Assembly: GCA_015680685.1 (NCBI GenBank) | Contig: MNCI01012686.1 | Location: forward strand, 539,119 to 603,118 | From: Gnetum montanum | Taxonomy: Eukaryota > Streptophyta > Gnetopsida > Gnetales > Gnetaceae | Direction: 5' to 3' | DNA length: 64,000 nt | In this document: positions 54,499 to 64,000 of the stretch, one piece after another | Numbering within the stretch: position 1 is the stretch's first letter | How the letters are laid out: every line of letters starts with the position of its first letter | Made by a program: the position numbers and the translations under genes | The notes under the pieces: generated by a model | What the model saw: only the letters and a program-made list of their open reading frames with translations | Told to the model about the DNA's origin: nothing | The model's database searches: none

Positions 54499-57465
54499 AT
54501 GACCAACTCTCTGTCCAAAATTGAAATTGAAAAGTTTAACAAGTCCAACTATAAATTATGGAAGATTAAGATGAAGGCTCTCCTCATTAAAAAGGACTAG
54601 CATAGTGCAATTTTAGAAGTAAAGCCAAATAAGATGTTTGATGAAGAGTGGGAAACATTGTACCTAAATGTGATAAGTACAATTCATTTATGTCTTTCAA
54701 ATTCAGTATTTCGTAATGTTTCCAATGTTTCTTTTGCTAAAGATTTATGGGATAAATTGCAAGCTTTGTATCAAATGAAATCCCTAACCAATAAGTTATT
54801 GTTAAAGAAATAATTGTATGATTGTAAAATGGTTGAAGGTACTACCATTACTGAACACTTGAATGTATTTAATACATTTGTCCATCAATTGCAATCTATG
54901 GGGGTGAGAATGGATGAGGAAGATCAATGCATCACATTCTTAGCACACTTCTAGAGTCATGGAAGGCATTTGTGATGGCTGTAAGTAATACATCCACTAG
55001 CTTTATTTTTGATAATATTGGTAGTTAGTTGTTATCTAAGAAAGCACGAAGGAAAACTTCTACTCCTCAAAATGATGTATTATTTATCAAAAATGATGTA
55101 AAGCCAAAGTTTGTTAAGATGACTCAATTTAAGAATAAGCCTCAAAAATTTGTAAAGAAGCCTCCTAAATGTTGAAATTATGGTAAAGTTGGTCATGTAA
55201 AGAAAGATTATAAAGCCCCTTCAAGAAAGGATAAATAGAGTAATGAATCAAAAACTGATAAAGCCCCTCCTACTCAAAAGGGAGATTTGTATGTTATCTC
55301 ATCTTCTAATAATGCTGATACATATTCATGGGATGTGGACTTGGGTACATCTCATCACTATATGCCACATGTTGATTGGTTCAATGAGTATACATCATCT
55401 AATCTTGGAATGATAAGATTGGGTAATGATGGTTTATGCAAAGTTATAGGTTATGGAAAGGTAAAGGTTTAGTTTAAAATGGAGCAGTTAAATTGATTCC
55501 CAATTTACATCATGTTCCAAAAATTACTAAAAATATTTTGTCTATAAGTGAATTAGATTATATAGGACTTACTATTATCTTTGGAGTTAGAAAATGTTCA
55601 ATACTGCATGGTTCATCTCTTTTGGCCTTTAGAATTAAAATAGGCAAGTTCTATAAATTTGAAGCTAAGACATTAAAGCAGAAATTAAGTGCATTTGCAA
55701 TTATTGATTTAAATTCAAGTATTAATTTGTGATGTAAAAGAGTGGAACATCTTGGTGAAAAAGGACTTAAGAAACTTTACAAGCAAGGTAAATTTAAGCT
55801 TTCAAAATATTCCTTTGATTTCTATCATCATTGTCTACATGGTAAATAAAGGCGTTACAATTTTCAAAGAATAATGCTAAATCTCTTTAGATATTAGAGC
55901 TAATACATAGTGATGTATGTGAACTAGTTAAAGATATTAAAGCAAGTTCTTTTGGAGGTGCTATGTATTATGTTTCTTTTATTGATGATTATTCTAGAAA
56001 GAGTTGGATCTATTTATTAAAACATAAGTTTGAAATATTTAGAAAATTCATATAATTCAAAGATCTTGTTGAGAATTATTTAGGAAAGAAGATCAAAATT
56101 ATAAGAACTCACAATGGTGGTGAGTTTTGCTCAAATGAATTTAATGTTTTATGTGAAGAAAATGGCATTCAAAGGTCAAAGACTATTCCAAGAACTCCCA
56201 AAAAAAATGGAGTAGCAAAGCACTTTACTCGAAGATTGATAAAACATGCTAGATGTATGCTTAGTGAATCTAATCTTCACAAACATTTCTAGGGTGAAGC
56301 AATAATGATTGCATGTTATCTTATCAATAGGTCTCCTTCATCAACACTTGGTAGAAAAATTCCATAAGAAGTTTGGAGTGGTAGATCTATTAATTTAAAT
56401 TATTTAAAGATTTTTTATTGTGAGGCCTATCTACATGTTCCAAAATCTGATAGATCCAAATTAGACTCTATCTCTATCAAATGTATATTCCTTGGCTATG
56501 GACATGGTGTCAAAGCTTATAACTTGTATAACTTGAAAACTAAAAGGGTTATTTATAGTCGAGATGTAATCTTTAGAGAAAAATGTGGATCTATGGAGGA
56601 ATCTTCTAATACTAAAACTCATTCAAATGATGTGACTCCTATGTATGTGCCTATTGAAATTAATAATGAAATTTCAAAGGGTCATCCACCCTTGGCTAGG
56701 GATATTGCCCCTAACGAACAAGATGGTGATATCATTGTAAACAAGGAGGAATAACATGAAGAGGGAGAAAATACTTTTAGTGAAGATGAGCTATTAAGAT
56801 GTTCAACACATATAAGAAAATTACCCTCACATCTAGAAGAATATGTCCTATTTACTAAAAATAATAAGCCATCAACATATGATGAGGCATGTTCATCTAT
56901 GCAAAATGTAATGTGGAAACATGCAATGGATGTTGAAATGTCATCAATTCACAAAAATAAAACTTGGTAATTAATTGAGCTTCCATCAAAGAGAAAACCT
57001 GTCGAAAATAAATGGATGAAAAGAATAAAATCTAGAAATCAATACAAAGCATGACTTGTATCTAAAGGATTTTCTCAAAGAAAGGGGATTGATTATGATG
57101 AAATCTTCTCTCCAGTAGTAAAATTAACATCCATAAGGTCATTGTTGACTATCATAGCTATTTATGATCTTAAACTTAAACAAATGGATGTCAAAATAAC
57201 ATTCCTCAAAGGTGATCTTAAGGAAGAAATATACATGCTTCAACCTAAAGGATATGAAATTAAAGGAAAAGAGCATATGGTGTGTCAATTATTAAAATCA
57301 CTATATGGGCTTAAGCAAGCAACAATGATGAGGCATAAAAATTTTATTGATCACATGACAAATCTTGGCTTCATTAAAAGTGTCAAAGAATCCTGTAGTA
57401 TGTTAAAAAAACAAGTGACAAATATGTTATCTTACTGTTATATGTCAATGATATGTTAAGAACAG
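54499..57465 (+). pseudogene. Copia C gag-pol remnant
   Basis: In order: gag from ATG 54499 (MTNSLSKIEIEKFNKSNYK); a decayed CCHC knuckle (NYGKVGHVKKDYK, about 55180-55215; Cys to Tyr changes and a stop in place of Trp); a protease site VDLGTSHHY (55335) in place of the usual DSGAS; integrase with IHSDV and FIDDYSRKSW (55900-56000), but RTHNGGEF where RTDNGGEF is expected, so a catalytic Asp is lost; a tail EVWSGRSINLNYLKIF; the acidic linker; and RT with SPVVKLTSIRSLLTII and MDVKITFLKGDLKEEIYML (57110-57240). More than ten stops or shifts. It once encoded a full copia polyprotein. Confidence 0.88.
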
Positions 57466-58302
57466 TGATGAGTAGCAAGGTACCCCTACTTCCAACCATA
57501 CAAATCACAAATGTTCATGCATGATCTAGTTGAATTCTGTAGACCTTAAGTTCTTAAGTACACTGGTTTCAATGTAGTGAAATCTAATTGAAATAATCAT
57601 TATCTTCTCAGTTCCATTTGTGAGGTACAATTATATGGTTAAGTGTAATTGAGGTATGTGTTTTTTATCATTTTATATTTTATAAGCTTAATTGCCTAAA
57701 ACTAGAATGAAAGGTAGAGTAATTTAAGATCTAATTCATCTCCTAGCTAGCTAGCCTAACACAGTACCCATTTCCACTCTCTAGACACATCCTAAATGCA
57801 TGTAGCACAACTAGGTTACCAAACGTTAAGCATTTCTAGGTTACCAAGAGCTACACGTATGCTCAAAGTGGTCATTCTTATGTTTATTAACAACTAGAAA
57901 TTAATTGCTTAATGAAAATGCATTAAAGTAAAGTGCATGAATATCAAATGCATTAAAGGAAACATTAATCTATTCTCAGTGTTGTAAGGATTATCAAAAG
58001 GGTTCATTTTTAGTCCCATCAAACTACCATGCTCAGGTACATTAGTGCTCAAACAAAGATCTGTACACACTTAGAATCCTGCTATGGGTACTCAAAAAAT
58101 ATTCTAATTCTAGAGAAAACAAACTACAAGAGCTTCACTATGCTATGACAAAACTACTTCAAAATCATGAGCCCAAGCACCATACTTATAGGCAGATGTA
58201 TACCCCACGATATTGGATATTCAACATCATGTCTTGGGCTCCGACATCGAGTATCTGATATCAAATATACAATATCAAAGCTAGTCAGAACATGATTCAT
58301 CA
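57466..58302 (-). repeat. 3' LTR of the truncated TGATGA-family element
   Basis: Plus strand tgatgagtagcaaggtaccc to tgattcatca. Outward of the TATA complement (58190) lie decayed GATATC dyads (acgatattgg, gacatcgag, tgatatca, caatatc). Confidence 0.82.
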
Positions 58303-58319
58303 TACCCCCATGACTGAAT
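58303..58319 (-). promoter_or_regulatory. Polypurine tract of the truncated element
   Basis: Minus strand ATTCAGTCATGGGGGTA abuts the LTR and matches the intact element exactly over AGTCATGGGGGTA. Confidence 0.85.
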
Positions 58320-59350
58320 GAAAAGTTATCCTCAAGTGAAGAAGAGGAGGAAGAACTTCCTTACAAAATATTGGAAAGGTATGGGATTATTGACTAACAT
58401 GCAAACTGACTCAGATCAAACAAAAAGACTCCTACGTGCCCAAGTGTATGGATTACAATCTTTTACAAAATTGGGTATTCATAACAAGAGAAGAGAACAC
58501 CCTAGACAAAACTAACATCCAACTCCTCTGGTAGTTGAAGAGCAAGGGAGAAGATTCAACGATCATAAATAGTCATCACATTGTACTACCGCATCATCCT
58601 TGGTGAAGATAGTCCTGCTTCCAATTTGTGCTTCCTACTACAATCACAACAAAATCATGGATTAGTGTGTAATGTGTAAGATATAGCTTTGAAGTTCCAT
58701 GTCTTATCAATTGTTACACTTGGCTAGGTTGTGACTATAATGAATGGATTCAATTAATAGTGTTAGTAGGAAAGTTGATAAATAGGGTAAAATGGATAAA
58801 CAGTCCATTAAATTTGAAAAAGTTCAAATGTGAGGTAATGCTTGAACAAGGTTTAAGAATTTACAATAATAACTATAAAAGGTTTCACTGAAAAATGTTG
58901 TGAATATGTACATAATTGGATGCCATTGATGAGGTAAACAAAAGGATTTGATTGTGAGAGTGTCTAAGGATAAAGAACATAACAAACCCAACCAAAAGAT
59001 ATGCAAGTGGGTCCTCCCCAAAGTAGGCATAGGCCTTTTATTACCCTTGCATAACTTCAAATTGAGAAGTTTGTGGGCTCTATGGATAATTAATGGTTAT
59101 GAAAAGTTAAATACAAAAAATTGAAAGAAACTACCTAAGAACCTTGACACATCAAACCAGGACATCGAACAAGAACATGTAATCGATAGTGAGGTGAGAT
59201 ATGGAAAGCATAGGTGGAAGAGAGAGAATGGAATGGAGTTCCTAATTAAAGTTACATGAAATCCCTTATATATTTTGTGGTTAAATGACTTGATAAAATC
59301 CATCCTTAGTCTAGACCAAAACCAACCACATTTGGTGACATCGCATTGCC

Positions 59351-60960
59351 ATTTTAAGACCAGTTATTGGTACCACAAAGTAGTAGACGTAACCATTGGA
59401 AGCAACACATCCAATCCAAAAGCAACATAAACTTGATGTTACAACGAAACATGGATAACTCTGTATTACTTGTGGATAATGAACAGGAAAGGAAAGTAGG
59501 GATATGAGTGGGTCTAGGGCTATATTTCTTGGATACAGTGGCTTTATTCTAGCAGTCTCACATTTTACGTAACACAACAATTTCATCAACCTAGCTTTTC
59601 GTAAATCCAGAACTTCATGAGACAGTCTTTGAGAGCCTGGTTTGAAAGAGAAGGGAGGCACCTGTGTAAGATTGGGGTTAGTGAATGAAGGAAAAACACA
59701 AGCAAAGTAACATGAACATATCAAAATATAAAAATCCATGACATTTTGCAAACAAAAACTACCACCAGCTATGCTTGGACTGTTATTGATACGGTAACTT
59801 TATTAGACAAAGATAAGTTTGTGCCCTCTAATTTCTATGCTATGCGTCTACTTCAGTATTCTACTCATGTTTCAATTGATTAGGAAAATACAGACTTAAA
59901 TTGGTACATGTTTAGTATTCCAAAAACCTAAATGGAAGTACGTGGCAATAGAGCACTAGTTTCCAAATGCAACTGCAAAGAAGACAATGAAACAGTGATA
60001 GGCACTAGCCTAGAATAGGGGTAGGGCCTGGCACATAGCAAGTGGGAAAAACGTTCTTTAGTTCGAATTTTTGCGACAATTTTACCAAACCTAAACCTGC
60101 AACATAGTAATATGCAGAAATGAAGAGAGTTTTGAGGATATTGTTGTTGAGATTACAGACTATTTTTGGAACTGTGCATTTACTGCAGAGGTGAAAGCGT
60201 TGAATCATGGCATGTAGCCACTGGAATCACAGGCCTCTTGCACATGGACTATTACGTATGCGGTGTTGCAGCTGATGGCAAGATTGTTAAGTAGCTAGGT
60301 GGCTGAGGCAAGGGCGCTCACTGCAATACTAGTTTTGGTGCAACGTGGGATGATGCGGTAGCTGTCAGTGAACCATACGTAGAACTGGTTCCAAATACTA
60401 CAATATTTTTGGGTGGTTCAGTCCAGCAGAGCGTGAACCACGGAGGCGTGGCTGTGCACGGGAGAAGCTATCCAGCAAAATCGGCAGCTGGCTTAACGGC
60501 ATAGCACATCATCCACAATATATCAGTACCCCTATGGAAAAAATATATTCAAAGAAAAAGAATCCATGGGGTATCATACATGAACTAGACATGTTTATCC
60601 ACACTTGATGCAACGACAGGGCCTTCTTTCATAGTGGCAGTTGATATACAGTTCTGGCAGGGTGGAATAATTTGAAACTATTTGCCAGCAGTTTCAGGCT
60701 TGGCACCTTCACATTCAGAGGCATTCTTAATGATGCCAAGAAGCCAGCAGCAAATTCTATGTGGATTTAAAATGAAAATACAGATGATTTACTTATACAC
60801 ATTTATAAGGATCAGCTTTCTTCATTTAAAAAAAACCATACAGTTACCAACACCAACGTCTACACTAAGGTAGATACCGAATTACTTTCTTACTACCACC
60901 TGTTCATGAAAATTACTAGGGCTTCAGTGGTTAATGATATTTAACATTTAAAAACTTAAA
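59351..60960. other. Unassigned low-repeat region
   Basis: About 1.6 kb of more balanced base composition with no retroelement motif I recognise. A 146-codon minus frame (59311-59751) is Cys/Ser/Val-rich, starts inside the truncated element and matches no family I know. Bases 60230-60510 have GC-rich coding-like stretches in the minus direction, but each frame is stopped. It may be host single-copy sequence or an old gene fragment. Confidence 0.35.
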
Positions 60961-62460
60961 ATCCTAAATAAAAATAAAATGACAATTGTATGAAGCTTTT
61001 ATAGTATTGGAGATCTTAGATTTATTATTATTATTATTATTATTATATGGGTTTTCACTTATAAAAGAAATATTTATAATATTTACACATGCTAATGTTA
61101 GCATGATTTTCTCCTAACTTTATGTATAAGTTACAACTTCCTAACTTGTTGGGCAAGTAAGATCTCCTAGCTTGTTGGGCAGGTTATAACTTCCTTACTT
61201 GGGAGAGAAGTTAGCTAAGATATTTTGAAATATCTAACTACCTTTTGAATCCTATAAAAAGGCTTCAAGGGTTAGAAGAAAAATATATCACACACTTGGG
61301 ATCACACACTCTTGGGGAAAAGAGCATTTGTAAAAAAGACATTGTGGAAGATTACTTGTAAGATGACTTGCTAAAGAGAACATTTTGGCCTCTTTGTCAC
61401 AGTCCCTGAGTTATGCTTATTTTTTTTATTTTATTTAAATTTTTAAGCTAGTGGTTTACATAGTATCATGCTTGGCAAGTAATTTTGGGATTTTTAGATT
61501 GCTCTTATTGTTCTTGTTGCATAAATGAAAATTTCTATTAAAATTTTTCCATAGAAGAGCTTCTGTTTGAAATCCTTAAGAGCATTTTAGTAGTGAATTT
61601 TATTATTGTGCAATGTATACGAACCGCTATTGAGATTGTTGTAAAGAGCCTCTATTTGTAGTCAAGCCATTGAATGATTCAATAGTGAAGAGGGTTCAGA
61701 AAATATTTGGTATTTTGATAGGACTAGAATAGCTTCTTTTATCTTTAAAGTGAATCTCTGTGGTATTTCAATAAAAAATTATCAAGTCTTTTGAAGGTTC
61801 TGTTGAATGCAATTGTTGACATCCATTATCTAGCCAAAATAAAGTCTGGTACGTGATAGTTTACGCAGTAATTTTTTGGGTAGCATAGTAGGATTGTCTT
61901 GAAGAAATTGCTTATTTGAGCTTTGGAAGTTTGAACAATTTGTAGTTATTGAATTTGGGATAGCTTTATTGCGAAGTGTTTACTTGTATCATTTTACCTT
62001 GTTTAAACATTTGAGATCTTTACACAAATCTACTTTCTTTTTCTCTTCTTTCTATTTTCATTGAATTTTGCTCTATTTCTAGTTTTCTTGTGGAACTATC
62101 TCTTTCTCTGAGGAAAATTAGAAGTAGATTCACAGAATTTTGCTAAAATGTTTTTGCAAAACTTTATTTGTTACAAGTAGATATTATAAGGACTGCATAG
62201 ACTAGGTAATTGAACAAAATAAGAACTCTCAACAACTCACAGTACTTGGCAAAGTTGGTTGAATCTCTTTAAGATAAGTCATTTATAATTTAACACACAA
62301 CCCAATCATTTCATTTTTCACAATAGCACACCACAATAGCACACACATACTCACATTAACTACTAAGTCTATTTGGAGGTATCTGGGCCTTGGTGTTGCC
62401 AAAAGACCAGCAAGCACCTAAATCCTGTTCGAGGACACTCATTGGCCATCACGTCCCAAA
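60961..62460 (+). repeat. Probable 5' LTR and leader of a gypsy-like element
   Basis: Upstream of the gag at 62821 lies a promoter-like block: a TATA (cctataaaaagg, about 61251) and downstream 'agggttagaagaaaaatata'. At 62471 'tggcgctagaaggaggg' looks like a primer site. Without the second LTR the boundaries are guesses. Confidence 0.45.
61022..61045. repeat. (TTA)8 microsatellite
   Basis: Eight TTA units. Confidence 0.95.
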
Positions 62461-62470
62461 TGGTCGCAAC

Positions 62471-62487
62471 AGTTCTTTTGGCGCTAG
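62471..62487 (+). promoter_or_regulatory. Possible primer binding site of the gypsy-like element
   Basis: tggcgctagaaggaggg begins with the TGG expected opposite a tRNA CCA end and lies about 330 bp before gag. I cannot assign the tRNA. Confidence 0.4.
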
Positions 62488-62820
62488 AAGGAGGGCTGAA
62501 AATTTAGCCTCTAAGTTCATAAGCCATATAATTTTAGCACATCAACAATTCTTTGTTGCTATAAAGGCTTAAGAAATTAAATACTATTTTTAGTTCATGA
62601 CCAAGAAGATTGATAGTTTGGAAAATTTAAAAGTTTCAAAAGATATTCTAGATTGTAAGATTGATTCTTCAGCAGAAGAAGAACAAAAGAAAGTTTTTGA
62701 ATTAGGAACAAGTAGTGGAGTGAAAACTAGAAGATCAAGAAGATAACCTATTATATATGGTTTATCGATTCATAAGAGAAGATCTAGAAAGTCTAACAGT
62801 TCAATTATCTAAAGAAATAG

Positions 62821-64000
62821 GATGACAAATCCTTGGCAAAGAGTTACACCATTAGGATTTCAAAATTACAATGATATTCCTAAGGTAGTTTACAAATATT
62901 TTCCTGAGCCTTTCATTACTAAAAAATCTTATTTAGCTGAAGAATATATTCAGATGTTTGAGTTAGCTTTAGCTCATGCAAATATTCAACATGATGATCA
63001 AGCTTGTAGGTTGTTTGTATCAAATCTAAAGGATATGGCTCAGATTTGGTATTCAAACTTACCAAATAATAGTATTACAAGTTGAGATGACATGAAGAAT
63101 CTTTTCTTAGCCCAGTTTGGTAATCAATTAGATCAACAACAACTATACTATGGGCTGATACAAGCTAAGTAAGGAGTTAAAGAGTCAATTAGAGATTTTA
63201 ACATCAAGTTTCAATGAATGTGTGGACTCTTTCAAAGACAATATAGACCATCAGAATAAATGCTTAAAGAAACTTATGTTAACGCTTTCAACCCCAACAT
63301 TTCAATTTGGTTAAGGAGAACTCCAAACTTAACTACACTACATGACTACTTTAGTGAAGCTATATAGTTAGAAAAATAATTGAACTTGAATCCTGAAGAA
63401 AATATTGCAATTCAAAAAAGAGAAGAAAGAGTTATGATTCCTATGCAAGATTTTGCTCAATTTAAAGCTTTACCAGGTCCATCTCATGTTAAGATAGAGC
63501 AAGAACATGAAAGAGTAGAATCTGAAAAAGGACAATTAATGAGAGATATGTCTAAAAAAATAGTGAAGCTTGAGAAAGCCTTGGCAAGAGTTAATATCAA
63601 GGAAGAAAGAAAAAATAGAAAGCATAAGCATCAAGACACTAAGTTAGCAGAAGATAAGGATGAAAGTGACCTTATTATGTCTAACTTTCTTGATATTAAA
63701 TCTAATATTGAGTTATCTAGTGTTCATTATGCAAGTAAATCTTCTAGCAATGTACCTAGCGATACTTCTTCTCTATCAAGTTCTGAAGAAGATATTTCTT
63801 CAGATGAAGAATGCAATAACAATGAGGAAAATGGATATACTCTTCGATCTAAGGAAAGATTAACTACTTCTAGACCCCCAAATTTTATTACTAATCCATC
63901 TACTAAGAGAAAAGCTTTTGAGTCAAATAAAAGAGATAAGAATAAAGGTAAAGACAATCAAGTAGAGCAAAACACTCCAAATCAATCTTTTAATAAATGG
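62821..64000 (+). pseudogene. Ty3/gypsy-like gag remnant, runs off the window
   Basis: Starts MTNPWQRVTPLGF. The retrotransposon gag domain (about 62880-63330) has FVSNLKDMAQIWYSNLP and, after a TGG to TGA stop at 63083, DDMKNLFLAQF, the usual gag order (W...L....I..W..L...F...F). A Lys/Glu-rich, probably coiled-coil segment (63480-63660) and an acidic Ser/Glu/Asp-rich tail (63660-63870) follow, then a Lys-rich region. Stops at 63083, 63170, 63216 and 63257 show it is broken. Pol should follow beyond 64000. Confidence 0.78.

Larger units (their letters stand above)
54053..57465 (+). mobile_element. Copia C: Ty1/copia, same family as copia A, 3' truncated
   Basis: Plus-strand element with a 5' LTR (54053-54434), tRNA-Met primer site, gag, knuckle, protease, integrase and RT in order. 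RT is cut at 57465, just after the YVDD region, by an LTR of the TGATGA family. The rest is not seen downstream. Sequence matches copia A along its length. Confidence 0.88.
57466..59350 (-). mobile_element. TGATGA-family element, 3' end only
   Basis: A 3' LTR (57466-58302), polypurine tract and about 1 kb of 3' internal sequence collinear with 29060-29200 and the conserved non-coding region (the gtgggtcctccccaaag block at 59008, gtgacatcgcattg at 59336). Similarity stops near 59350. No gag or 5' LTR follows, so it is truncated. It interrupts copia C. Confidence 0.75.

Noticed and set aside
59311-59751. 146-codon minus-strand ORF
   Set aside because: Begins in non-coding sequence of the truncated element, no recognisable domain; recorded in the unassigned region instead.

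Overview
This window is repeat-dense, AT-rich plant nuclear DNA. Nested LTR retrotransposons, two LINEs, a SINE-like copy and foldback repeats fill almost all of it. Large old nested elements and few host genes suggest a large plant genome, possibly a gymnosperm; that is inference, since no diagnostic host gene is present. Only one ORF looks like a plausible host gene: a small secreted peptide precursor at 40054-40323, minus strand.

Layout. 1-22.7 kb is a stack of insertions in an old minus-strand Ty1/copia element (copia B, 10182-13208 plus 20844 to about 22690). Another minus-strand copia (copia A, 1-10181) sits in its reverse transcriptase region. Copia A is split by an L1-type LINE (3340-9616) flanked by a perfect 16-bp target duplication, and the LINE 3' end carries a solo LTR (3379-3919). 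Copia B gag is split by the best-preserved element here, a 7625-bp LTR retrotransposon (13214-20838) with about 1-kb LTRs, a tRNA-Asp primer site, a CTGGT duplication and one intact 1114-codon gag-protease ORF but no reverse transcriptase or integrase. 23-28 kb and 37.2-37.9 kb hold long LTR-like direct repeats related to the copia B LTR.

28.2-37.2 kb, 43.5-49.3 kb and 57.5-59.35 kb hold three older minus-strand relatives of the 13-21 kb element, referred to here as the TGATGA family after the LTR ends. They have decayed gag genes without protease. The 28-37 kb copy also keeps the remains of a second, roughly 900-codon ORF between gag and the 3' LTR. 42.6-43.5 plus 49.3-50.0 kb is a plus-strand LINE split by the 43.5-49.3 kb element. 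54.05-57.47 kb is a plus-strand copia of the same family as copia A, and 61-64 kb is the 5' part of a plus-strand Ty3/gypsy-like element running off the end.

How the parts work together. None of the old copies encodes a full set of retrotransposition proteins. The 13-21 kb element has both LTRs, primer site, polypurine tract and Gag-protease, so it could be mobilised only with reverse transcriptase and integrase from another element. The most unusual signals are the repeated 12-bp palindromes just upstream of the LTR TATA box, four copies of an 11-bp polypurine-tract-like motif inside the intact element, and the second ORF of the 28-37 kb copy with its own promoter-like block.
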